NCBI RefSeq assembly: GCF_019636135.1
Contig: NZ_JAHBYD010000030.1
Span: 1-64,000, forward strand
Source of the DNA: Phenylobacterium sp.
Lineage (GTDB): Bacteria > Pseudomonadota > Alphaproteobacteria > Caulobacterales > Caulobacteraceae
Reading direction: 5' to 3'
Length of the DNA stretch: 64,000 nucleotides
The notes below the pieces were generated by a model that saw only the letters and a list, made by a program, of their open reading frames with translations, did no database searches and was not told where the DNA came from. Of the stretch, positions 22,842-30,909 are shown in pieces (positions within the stretch are counted from its first letter, which is position 1; every line of letters starts with the position of its first letter). Made by a program: the position numbers and the translations under genes.

Positions 22842-24701
22842 ATGTCGGAGGCCGATCCGCGCAAGGACGCGACGGACGCCACCCGCGCCGCGCACGCGGC
22901 GGTGGCGGCAAGCCTGCCGCCGGACGACGGCGGCGACTTCGCGCTCGCGGCCCGCGGCTTCGTGGGCACCATCCCCGACGCCGACGTGCCGGGCGCCTGG
23001 AGCCAGCGGCCCTTCGCGTTCCTAGACGGCGAGCGCCCCGACACCGTGAACCCCAGCCTCTGGCGCCAGGCGCGGCTCAACGCCATGCACGGCCTGTTCG
23101 AGGTGACGCCGGGCGTCTGGCAGGTGCGCGGCTTCGACATCTCGAACATCACCTTCGTCGAGGGCCGCCAGGGCTGGATCGTCATCGACCCGCTGACCTC
23201 GGCCGCCCCCGCCGCCGCCGCGCTGGGCCTGGTGCGCCAGCTCAAGGGCGACCGGCCGGTGACGGGCGTGATCTACACCCACAGCCACGTCGACCACTAC
23301 GGCGGGATCATGGGCGTGCTGACGCCCGAGGACATCGCCCGCGGCGTGCCGATCGTGGCGCCCGAGGGCTTCCTGCAGGCCGCCGTCGCCGAGAACGTGC
23401 TGGCCGGCAACGTCATGAGCCGGCGCGCGACCTACATGTACGGCGGCCTCCTGCCCAAGGACCCCAAGGGCCACGTGGACTCCGGCCTCGGCAAGGGCAC
23501 GTCCACCGGCAAGGTGGCGCTGGTCGCGCCCAACGTCTCCATCGGCCACACCGGCCAGACGATCACGCTCGACGGCGTCGACATCGTCTTCCAGGTGACG
23601 CCCGACACCGAGGCGCCGGCCGAGATGAACTTCCACTTCCCGCAGTTCGGCGCGCTGTGCATGGCCGAGAACTGCACCTGCCACCTGCACAACCTCTACA
23701 CGCCGCGCGGGGCGCAGGTGCGCGACGCCAAGGCCTGGGCCTTCTACATCGACGAGGCGCTGGCGATGTTCGCGGGCCAGGCCGACGTCATGTTCGCCAG
23801 CCATCACTGGCCGCGCTGGGGCGAAGACCCGATCCGCGCCTTCCTCGGCAAGCAGCGCGACCTCTACAAGTACATCCACGACCAGACGCTCAGGATGGCG
23901 AACCACGGGATGAACGGGCCCGAGATCGCCGAGGTGCTGAAGCTGCCGCCCACGCTGGAAGCCGAGTGGCACACCCGCAGCTACTACGGGACGCTCAGCC
24001 ACAACGCCAAGGCCGTCTACCAGAAGTACCTCGGCTGGTTCGACGGCAACCCGGCCAACCTGAACAGGCACCCGCCCGAGGCCGCCGGGCGGCGGTATGT
24101 TGACGCGGTGGGTGGCGCCGATCGCGTGCTCGCCGAGGGCCGTCGCGCCTTCGACGCCGGCGACTACCGCTGGGCGGCCGAGATCGTGGGCCACCTGGTG
24201 TTCGCCGATCCCGCCCACGCCGAGGCCCGCGCCCTGCAGGCCGATGCGCTGGAGCAGATGGGCTACCAGGCCGAGTCCGGCCCGTGGCGCGACTTCTACC
24301 TCACCGGGGCGCAGGAGTTGCGAAAGCCGCGGCCCCGGTCCGACACGCCGCGGCAGGCTTCCGCCGGCCAGCTCCGCACCCTGCCCGCCGACAACCTGCT
24401 GGACGCGCTGTCGGTCCGGCTGAACGGCCTGGCGGCCGGCGACCAGGCCATCGCCTTCACGGTCGCCTTCTCCGACACGGGCGAGCGGTTCGCCGTGCGG
24501 GTAGAGAACGCCGTCCTGCACCACCGCGCGGGCGAGGCCGGTCCGGTCGTCGAACTCACCCGTGGCCAGCTCGTCGACCTCGTGACCGGCGCCGAGACGC
24601 TGGAAGCCGCCGGCATCGTCGGCGACGGCGCCGCCGAACTCGGCCGCCTCGTCGCCCTCCTCGACCGCTTCGACCTCTGGTTCGAAATCTCAGCGCCCTG
24701 A
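22842..24701 (+). CDS. Alkyl sulfatase (SdsA/YjcS type), metallo-beta-lactamase fold
   Basis: 619 residues. Hydrolyses primary or secondary alkyl sulfates such as dodecyl sulfate to alcohol and sulfate. The N-terminal metallo-beta-lactamase domain has THSHVDH (146-152) and the downstream Zn ligands in MAENCTCHLHNLYTPRG and ASHHWPRWG. An alpha-helical dimerisation domain (WFDGNPANLNRHPP) and a C-terminal SCP2-like domain (from about 525) complete the family layout. The N-terminus has no clear signal peptide, unlike secreted SdsA1. GGGGGAAG precedes the ATG. Followed 19 bases later by an enoyl-CoA hydratase that could process the released chain. Confidence 0.93.
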   Translation: MSEADPRKDATDATRAAHAAVAASLPPDDGGDFALAARGFVGTIPDADVPGAWSQRPFAFLDGERPDTVNPSLWRQARLNAMHGLFEVTPGVWQVRGFDISNITFVEGRQGWIVIDPLTSAAPAAAALGLVRQLKGDRPVTGVIYTHSHVDHYGGIMGVLTPEDIARGVPIVAPEGFLQAAVAENVLAGNVMSRRATYMYGGLLPKDPKGHVDSGLGKGTSTGKVALVAPNVSIGHTGQTITLDGVDIVFQVTPDTEAPAEMNFHFPQFGALCMAENCTCHLHNLYTPRGAQVRDAKAWAFYIDEALAMFAGQADVMFASHHWPRWGEDPIRAFLGKQRDLYKYIHDQTLRMANHGMNGPEIAEVLKLPPTLEAEWHTRSYYGTLSHNAKAVYQKYLGWFDGNPANLNRHPPEAAGRRYVDAVGGADRVLAEGRRAFDAGDYRWAAEIVGHLVFADPAHAEARALQADALEQMGYQAESGPWRDFYLTGAQELRKPRPRSDTPRQASAGQLRTLPADNLLDALSVRLNGLAAGDQAIAFTVAFSDTGERFAVRVENAVLHHRAGEAGPVVELTRGQLVDLVTGAETLEAAGIVGDGAAELGRLVALLDRFDLWFEISAP

Positions 24702-24720
24702 TCCCGGAGACGCACCACCG

Positions 24721-25599
24721 ATGCCGCAATTCGAGACCCTGCTCTATGACGTCGACGCCGACGGGATCGCGACGATCACGCTGAACCGGCCCGACCGGCT
24801 GAACGCCTTCACGCCGAAGATGATGCTGGACATGATCGCGGCCTTCGATGCGACCGACGCCGACGACACGGTGAAGTCGGTGATCGTCACTGGCGCGGGC
24901 CGCGGCTTCTGCGCCGGGGCCGACCTGGGCGCCGGCGGCGGCACTTTCGACCAGGGCGCCCGCGAGGCCGAGCGGCGCGCGGCCGGCGACACCGGCGACG
25001 TCACCCGCGACGGCGGCGGCCGCGTCAGCCTGCGCATCTTCCAGAGCCTCAAGCCCGTGATCGCGGCGGTGAACGGCGCGGCGGTCGGCGTGGGCGTGAC
25101 CATGCAGTTGCCGATGGACATCCGGATCGCCTCCACCGAGGCCAAGTTCGGCTTCGTCTTCGCCCGGCGCGGCATCACCATGGAGGCCTGCTCGTCCTGG
25201 TTCCTGCCGCGCCTCGTCGGCCCGCCCACGGCGCTGGAGTGGTGCTACTCCGGCCGCGTGTTCACCGCCCAGGAAGCGCACGCCAAGGGCCTCGTTCAAG
25301 CGCTCCATGCGCCCCAAGACCTGCTGCCGGCCGCCCGGGCCATCGCCAAGGGCTTCGCGGAGTCCGCGCCGATGTCGATGGCCGTCACACGCCAGTTGAT
25401 CTGGCGTGGGATGACCGCGGACCACCCCATGGAATCGCACCGCGCCGACAGCCGCTCGCTGCGCATGCGCGGCGCCTCGGACGACGCGAAGGAAGGCATC
25501 GCCGCCTTCCTGGAGAAACGCCCGGCCGCCTTTCCCGACAGGGTCTCCAAAGGCCTGCCCGACCTCTGGCCGGAATGGGAAGAGCCCGAGTACCGCTGA
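24721..25599 (+). CDS. Enoyl-CoA hydratase/isomerase (crotonase family)
   Basis: 292 residues. Crotonase fold with oxyanion-hole segments FCAGADL (about 63-69) and NGAAVGVG (about 118-125), and a catalytic-type Glu in RRGITMEACSSW. An acidic/glycine-rich insertion at 70-100 is common in larger members of the family. It hydrates or isomerises 2-enoyl-CoAs in beta-oxidation. Close spacing to the alkyl sulfatase gene suggests one transcript. Confidence 0.9.
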   Translation: MPQFETLLYDVDADGIATITLNRPDRLNAFTPKMMLDMIAAFDATDADDTVKSVIVTGAGRGFCAGADLGAGGGTFDQGAREAERRAAGDTGDVTRDGGGRVSLRIFQSLKPVIAAVNGAAVGVGVTMQLPMDIRIASTEAKFGFVFARRGITMEACSSWFLPRLVGPPTALEWCYSGRVFTAQEAHAKGLVQALHAPQDLLPAARAIAKGFAESAPMSMAVTRQLIWRGMTADHPMESHRADSRSLRMRGASDDAKEGIAAFLEKRPAAFPDRVSKGLPDLWPEWEEPEYR

Positions 25600-25635
25600 A
25601 CGCGCCATGCCTCGATTTGAGGCCGCCATGCCCCA

Positions 25636-25664
25636 CGGCTTCTGGCCTGCCCGGCCGGAAGCCG
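25636..25664. terminator. Hairpin after the enoyl-CoA hydratase gene
   Basis: CGGCTTCTGGCC and GGCCGGAAGCCG form a 12-bp stem with one mismatch and a five-base loop. No U-tract follows, so termination, if any, would be weak or factor-assisted. Confidence 0.4.
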
Positions 25665-25703
25665 GGTATCGCTGAAGCGATCAGGGGAACGAGGGGAACG
25701 TCG

Positions 25704-27653
25704 ATGAAGATGCGCAGGGAAGTCGCCCGCTACGTGATCCCGGCCGCCGTGGCGGGCGTGCTCGCCGGCGGCACGGCCATCGGCGCCCAGGTGGCGCAGC
25801 AGAAGGCCGCCCAGCCCGCCGCCGCGCCCGCAAAGCCCGCGCCGAAGGCCGCCGCGCCGGCCGCCGCCACGGCAGTGCGCCTGCCGGGCTACAGCGCCGA
25901 CCGCAACGCCTACTTCGGCGACATACACGTCCACACGTACCTCTCGTTCGACGCCTACATCTTCAACGTCCGCAGGACGCCCGACGACGCCTATGCGTTC
26001 GCCAAGGGCGAGGCGATCGGGCACGCCGCCGGCTTCGACATCCGCCTGCAGGGCGGGCCGCTCGACTTCGCCGCGGTCACCGACCACGCCGAGTTCATGG
26101 GCGCCATCCGCGAGGCCAACGACCCGCACAGCCCGCTCTCGAAGCTGCCGGTCACGGAGGGCCTGTTCTCGACCGACCCGAAGGAGATCAACGCCGCCTT
26201 CACCCGGGTCGTCACCGGCTTCCGCAACGGGACTTTGCCGGCCGAGTTCAGCGCGCCCGAGGTCGCCTCGCGCGCCTGGCGCGAGGTGCAGGACGCCGCC
26301 GCCCGCAACTACGCGCCCGGCCGCTTCACCACCTTCGTCGGTTACGAGTTCACCTCCGCCCCCGACGGCCGGAACATGCACCGCAACGTCATCTTCAAGG
26401 GCGCCAAGGTCGCGGGCCTGCCCTACACCGCCAACCAGTCGCGCGATCCGGAAGACCTGTGGCGCACCATGGACGGCTGGCGCGCGAAGGGGATCGAGGC
26501 CCTGGCGGTCTCGCACAATTCGAACGGCTCGGACGGGATGATGTTCGACACCCAGCGGATGAACGGCAAGCCGCTGGACAAGACCTACGCCGACCTGCGC
26601 ATGCGCAACGAGCCGCTGGTCGAGATCAGCCAGATCAAGGGCACGTCCGAGACGCACCCGTCGCTGTCGCCCAACGACGAGTGGGCCAACTTCGAGATCA
26701 TGGAGAGCTACATCGGTTCGCCCGTGAAGATCACCAAGTTCGCCGGCGGCTACGTCCGCCGCGCCCTCGAGGACGGGATCATCTACCGCGAGAAGCTGGG
26801 CGCGAACCCGTTCAAGTTCGGCTTCGTCGGCGGCTCCGACACCCACAACGCCGCGCCCGGCAGCGTGGAAGAGCCGAACTACTTCTCCAAGACCGGCCGC
26901 CCGGACTCGCGTCCGGACCTGCGCGGCTCCATACCGCCCGACGGCAAGAAGACCTGGGACGGGGTCGACGCCGCCGCCGCCGGCGGGCGCTACCAGGCCT
27001 GGGGCGCGTCGGGCCTGGCCGGCGTCTGGGCCGAGGAGAACAGCCGCGAGGCCATCTACGCGGCCATGCGGCGCAAAGAGACGTTCGCGACCTCCGGCCC
27101 GCGCATCAAGGTGCGCTTCTTCGCCGGCTACGACCTGCCGGCCGACCTGCTGACCCGGACCGACACGGTGCGCCAGGCCTATGCCCACGGCGTGCCGATG
27201 GGCGGCGACCTGCTGGCCTCGAAGGGCCGCGCGCCCAGCTTCCTGGTCTGGGCCGTGCGCGACCCGCGGGGCGGCTATCTCCAGCGCGCCCAGGTGGTGA
27301 AGGGCTGGATCGAGAACGGCCAGGCGAAGGAGAAGGTGTTCGACGTGGCGTGCTCGGACGGCCTCAAGGTCGGCGCGAACAGCCGCTGTGGCGACAACGG
27401 CGCGACCGTGAACCTGAAGACCTGCGAGCCTGACCGCTTCAAGGGCGACGTGGAGCTGCGGACGGTCTGGAAGGACCCCGAGTTCAACCCGAGGCAGCGG
27501 GCCTTCTACTATGTCCGCGTGCTGGAGAACCCGTCCTGCCGCTGGTCGACCTGGGACGCGCTGCGCAACGGCACGCCGCCCAATCCGAACCTGCAACCCA
27601 CCATCATGGAACGCGCCTGGTCCTCGCCCATCTGGTTCGAGCCCGCAGCGTGA
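25704..27653 (+). CDS. DUF3604 family exported protein (copy 1)
   Basis: 649 residues. N-terminal signal-anchor (about 10-30) and an Ala/Pro/Lys linker, then the DUF3604 domain from about 62. Histidine pairs resembling the PHP phosphoesterase fold are visible: GDIHVHTYLS (His75, His77), TDHAEFMG and GGSDTHNA, suggesting a metal-dependent hydrolase in the periplasm. Biochemical role unknown. The stop overlaps the GTG of the parvulin gene. A close paralogue is encoded on the opposite strand at 30906-32849. Confidence 0.85.
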   Translation: MKMRREVARYVIPAAVAGVLAGGTAIGAQVAQQKAAQPAAAPAKPAPKAAAPAAATAVRLPGYSADRNAYFGDIHVHTYLSFDAYIFNVRRTPDDAYAFAKGEAIGHAAGFDIRLQGGPLDFAAVTDHAEFMGAIREANDPHSPLSKLPVTEGLFSTDPKEINAAFTRVVTGFRNGTLPAEFSAPEVASRAWREVQDAAARNYAPGRFTTFVGYEFTSAPDGRNMHRNVIFKGAKVAGLPYTANQSRDPEDLWRTMDGWRAKGIEALAVSHNSNGSDGMMFDTQRMNGKPLDKTYADLRMRNEPLVEISQIKGTSETHPSLSPNDEWANFEIMESYIGSPVKITKFAGGYVRRALEDGIIYREKLGANPFKFGFVGGSDTHNAAPGSVEEPNYFSKTGRPDSRPDLRGSIPPDGKKTWDGVDAAAAGGRYQAWGASGLAGVWAEENSREAIYAAMRRKETFATSGPRIKVRFFAGYDLPADLLTRTDTVRQAYAHGVPMGGDLLASKGRAPSFLVWAVRDPRGGYLQRAQVVKGWIENGQAKEKVFDVACSDGLKVGANSRCGDNGATVNLKTCEPDRFKGDVELRTVWKDPEFNPRQRAFYYVRVLENPSCRWSTWDALRNGTPPNPNLQPTIMERAWSSPIWFEPAA

Positions 27654-28489
27654 CCGAGACCTCCGGTTCGTGGCTCTCGCGCGTTCTGCGGGAGCCGCTC
27701 GTCCACTTCCTGGCGCTGGGCGCGGTGCTGTTCGCCGGCATCGCCTTCGCCAACCACCTGAAGCGGCCGGTCGTGCGCATCGACGCCCAGGAGATCGAGC
27801 AGCTCGCCACCTACTGGGAGCTGCAGAGCCAGCGGCCGCCGACCCGCGCCGAGCTTTCCGCCCTGATCCAGGAGCGCGTCGACGAGGAGCTCCTGGCCCG
27901 TGAGGCCATCCGCCTCGGCCTCGACAGGGACGACATGATCGTGCGCCGCCGGCTGGCCCAGAAGATGGCCTTCGCGAGCGAGGACATCGCCGCGATCCCC
28001 GAACCGGACGAGAAGACGCTCCAGGCCTACTACGACGCCCACCGCGACCGCTATGCGACGCCCGGGCGGGTGGCGATGCGCCACCTCTTCTTCAGCCGCG
28101 ACCGCACCGGCGCGACGCCGCAGGCCGCCGCGGCGGAGGCGCTCACGCGCCTCGAGGCCGGCGGGACCGCCCCCAGCGACCCCTCGCTGCTGCCGCTCAC
28201 CTACGCCGACGTCGCCGAGGCCGACCTCGACCGGGACTACGGGCCGCAGTTCGCCGCCGCCGTCCACGGCGCCGCCGAGGGCGCCTGGATCGGGCCGGTC
28301 CCGTCCGCCTACGGCCTGCACCTGGTCCGCGTCGAGCGCCGCCTGCCGCCGGTGATCCCGCCGCTGGCGCAGGTGCGCGACGACGTCCGCGCCGCCTGGC
28401 TCGCCGAGCGCCGCCAGGAGGAGAACGGCGCGTTCCGGGCCTCGCTGCGCAAACGCTACAAGGTCGAGATCGCGGGCCTGCCGGAATGA
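27650..28489 (+). CDS. Membrane-anchored parvulin-type peptidyl-prolyl isomerase
   Basis: 279 residues. One transmembrane helix (about 18-35) anchors a periplasmic domain; the parvulin-like part is about 130-250 (MRHLFFSRDRTG, then FAAAVHGAAEGAWIGPVPSAYGLHLVRVERR). GTG start overlapping the DUF3604 stop (GTGA), and its own stop overlaps the HupE start, so three genes are coupled. DUF3604, PPIase and HupE genes recur together in other genomes; the PPIase may fold one partner. Confidence 0.85.
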   Translation: MTETSGSWLSRVLREPLVHFLALGAVLFAGIAFANHLKRPVVRIDAQEIEQLATYWELQSQRPPTRAELSALIQERVDEELLAREAIRLGLDRDDMIVRRRLAQKMAFASEDIAAIPEPDEKTLQAYYDAHRDRYATPGRVAMRHLFFSRDRTGATPQAAAAEALTRLEAGGTAPSDPSLLPLTYADVAEADLDRDYGPQFAAAVHGAAEGAWIGPVPSAYGLHLVRVERRLPPVIPPLAQVRDDVRAAWLAERRQEENGAFRASLRKRYKVEIAGLPE

Positions 28490-29493
28490 GGCTGCTGGCG
28501 GCGCTCTGCCTCGCGCTCACGGCCCTGTTCGCCGCCGTCGCGCCCGCCCAGGCGCACGAGGTGCGCCCGGCGCTGGTGCAGATCCGCGAGACCGGCCCCC
28601 GCGCCTACGAGGTCGTCTGGAAGCGCCCCGTCGTCGGCGACATGGCGCTGCGCCTGGTGCCGCATCTTTCGGGCGGCGCGCTGGAGAAGCCCGCCGAGGT
28701 CGAGCAGGCCGCGCCGGGCTACGTCACCCGCGTCTGGCGCGTCCGCGACGGGCCGCCGCTGATGGGCCAGACGCTGGAGATCGAGGGCCTCGCCCAAAGC
28801 GTCACCGACGTGATCGTGCGCGTCACCCCCCGCGACGGCGAGGCCTCGGACCATGTCCTGAAGCCGGCCGAGCCGCGGATGGTCCTGGGCTCGGCGAAGC
28901 CCTCCGGCGTCGCCGTGCCGGCCTACCTGCTGCTGGGCGTCGAGCACATCCTGATCGGCATCGACCATCTGCTGTTCGTGCTGGGCCTGCTGCTGCTGAT
29001 CGGGCCGAACTGGAAGCTGGTGAAGGCCGTCACCGGCTTCACCGTCGCCCACAGCCTGACCCTGGCGCTGGCGGCCTTCGGCGTCATCCGCTTCCCCTCG
29101 GCCGCCATCGAGGCGCTGGTGGCGCTCAGCATCCTGTTCGTCGCCGTCGAGCTGATGCCCGCCAGGCGCGCCGCCGGCGGCCTGGCCCAGCGCCGGCCGT
29201 GGCTGATCGCCTTCACCTTCGGCCTGCTGCACGGCATGGCCTTCGCCGGCGTCCTCGCCGACATCGGCCTGCCGGCCGGCGCCGCGCCCGAGGCGCTGTT
29301 CCTGTTCAACGTCGGCGTCGAGATCGGCCAGCTCACCTTCATCGCCGCCGTGCTGATCGTGATGGCCGCGGGGCGCCGCCTGCTGGCCATGAGCCATCGG
29401 ACCCTGCCCCGCTGGGCCGCGCTGGCCCCGGCCTACGCCATCGGCGGCCTGTCCGCCTACTGGCTCATCGAGCGGACGATCGCGGCGATCTGA
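28486..29493 (+). CDS. HupE/UreJ-family membrane protein
   Basis: 335 residues. Signal peptide (MRLLAALCLALTALFAAVAPAQA), a periplasmic N-terminal domain (about 24-135), then about seven transmembrane helices. GVEHILIGIDHLLFVLGLLLLI, FTVAHSLTLALA and FGLLHGMAFAGVL carry the conserved histidines of the HupE/UreJ_2 family. Related proteins are thought to carry nickel, cobalt or other metals; here context rather than sequence would define the metal. Its stop directly abuts the stop of the convergent sulfatase gene, leaving no room for a terminator. Confidence 0.85.
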   Translation: MRLLAALCLALTALFAAVAPAQAHEVRPALVQIRETGPRAYEVVWKRPVVGDMALRLVPHLSGGALEKPAEVEQAAPGYVTRVWRVRDGPPLMGQTLEIEGLAQSVTDVIVRVTPRDGEASDHVLKPAEPRMVLGSAKPSGVAVPAYLLLGVEHILIGIDHLLFVLGLLLLIGPNWKLVKAVTGFTVAHSLTLALAAFGVIRFPSAAIEALVALSILFVAVELMPARRAAGGLAQRRPWLIAFTFGLLHGMAFAGVLADIGLPAGAAPEALFLFNVGVEIGQLTFIAAVLIVMAAGRRLLAMSHRTLPRWAALAPAYAIGGLSAYWLIERTIAAI

Positions 29494-30909
29494 CTACTCC
29501 GCGCCGCCGCCGTAGAGCAGGCTGCGCGGGTCGACCGGCAGGCCGCGGACATAGCCATCGATGAGCCCCTTCAGCTCGCCGGGCTCGGCGCGGCCGGTCC
29601 GGTTCAGCGAACCCCACGCGGCGGGCGGCATGGTCGCCGACCACTTTGTCCAGTCGGCCTTCAGACGCGCCAGCACCTCGGGCCGCGCGGCCGCGAGGTC
29701 GTTCCGCTCGCCAGGATCCTTGGAGAGGTCGAAGAGCCACCAGCGGTCCTCGGCGAACAGCGCCTTCCACTCGCCCGACCGGATCGCGCCTTGCGGAAGC
29801 AGCCGCCAGTACAGCGTCCGCGGCGCGGGTCGCGCGCGGCCGGTCAGGATCGGCATCAGGTCGATGCCGTCCAGGTCAGGGGTCCGCGGCGCGCCAGCGA
29901 GAGCCAGCGCCGTGGCGGTGATATCGAAGCCGGCGGTCAGTTCGTTCGAGACACGTCCCGCCGGCAGGCGGCCTGGCCATCGGAAGATCGCCGGCACCCG
30001 GACGCCGCCTTCCAGCATCGTGCCCTTCACGCCGTTGAACGGCGTATTGGCGCTGGTGGTCTGCCAGGTGGGCCCGCCGTTGTCGCTGGTGAAGACGACC
30101 AGCGTGTCGTCCTTGAGCCCCGCGCCGTCGACCGCCGCCACGATCCGCCCGACCGCATCGTCGAGCGCCGCCAGCATGGCGAGGTAGGTCCGCCGCTTCG
30201 GGTCCGCGGCGGGGGCGATGCGCGCGAGGTACGGCTGCGTCGACTGCAGCGGCGCATGCACCGCATTGTAGGCCGCGTAGAGGAAGAACGGACGCCGGCC
30301 GCTGTCCTTGATGAAGCTCACCGCCTCGTCCGTGAAGGCCTCGGTCGTGTGCGCCGGCATCGGGACGGGCGTCGTCCCGCGCACCACCGCCTTGTCGCCG
30401 CTCGGGCCGTCCGCCGTGTAGGCCATGGCGCCGCCGATGAAGCCGTAGAACCGGTCGAAGCCGCGGCCGGTCGGCAGGTTCTCGGGCGTGAAGCCGGTGT
30501 GCCACTTGCCCACGGCGCACGTCGCATAGCCCTGCGCCTTCAGCCGCTCAGCGATCGTGCCGCCGTGATCGCGCGGAAGGCCCACGGCCGGGGAGTCGTG
30601 CTGCGCCGCGCCCGGGTTGTTCTCGAACCCGAACCGGTGCTGGTAGCGCCCCGACAGGAACGCCGCCCGCGACGGCGCGCAGCTCGGATGGTTGGCGTAG
30701 AAGTCCGTCATCCGCACGCCCTCGACCGCGAGCCGGTCGATGTTGGGCGTGGCCACGTCCTTGCCGCCGTGGCAACCGAGGTCGCCGTAGCCGAGGTCGT
30801 CGGCCACGATCACGACGATGTTCGGCCTGCGGCCCGCGCCGAACGCCGGCCCGGCCAGGGCCGACGCGGCGAAGAGGCCGAGGAGCTCCCGGCGGGCGAG
30901 CGGCCTCAC
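29494..30909 (-). CDS. Tat-exported arylsulfatase-family sulfatase
   Basis: 471 residues. Twin-arginine signal (RRELLGLF, residues 6-13). Type I sulfatase signature SCAPSRAAFLSGR with Cys77 to be converted to formylglycine, metal ligands Asp37 and Asp38, VGKWHTG and SDNGG further on. Hydrolyses sulfate esters of carbohydrates or other organics in the periplasm; it needs a formylglycine-generating enzyme, not seen in this window. GTG start overlapping the stop of the upstream DUF3604 gene. Confidence 0.92.
   Translation of the reverse strand: MRPLARRELLGLFAASALAGPAFGAGRRPNIVVIVADDLGYGDLGCHGGKDVATPNIDRLAVEGVRMTDFYANHPSCAPSRAAFLSGRYQHRFGFENNPGAAQHDSPAVGLPRDHGGTIAERLKAQGYATCAVGKWHTGFTPENLPTGRGFDRFYGFIGGAMAYTADGPSGDKAVVRGTTPVPMPAHTTEAFTDEAVSFIKDSGRRPFFLYAAYNAVHAPLQSTQPYLARIAPAADPKRRTYLAMLAALDDAVGRIVAAVDGAGLKDDTLVVFTSDNGGPTWQTTSANTPFNGVKGTMLEGGVRVPAIFRWPGRLPAGRVSNELTAGFDITATALALAGAPRTPDLDGIDLMPILTGRARPAPRTLYWRLLPQGAIRSGEWKALFAEDRWWLFDLSKDPGERNDLAAARPEVLARLKADWTKWSATMPPAAWGSLNRTGRAEPGELKGLIDGYVRGLPVDPRSLLYGGGAE

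Noticed and set aside
22742..23245. Minus-strand frame of 167 codons over the start of the alkyl sulfatase gene
   Set aside because: Antisense to the start of a clear metallo-beta-lactamase protein and without homology-like motifs.
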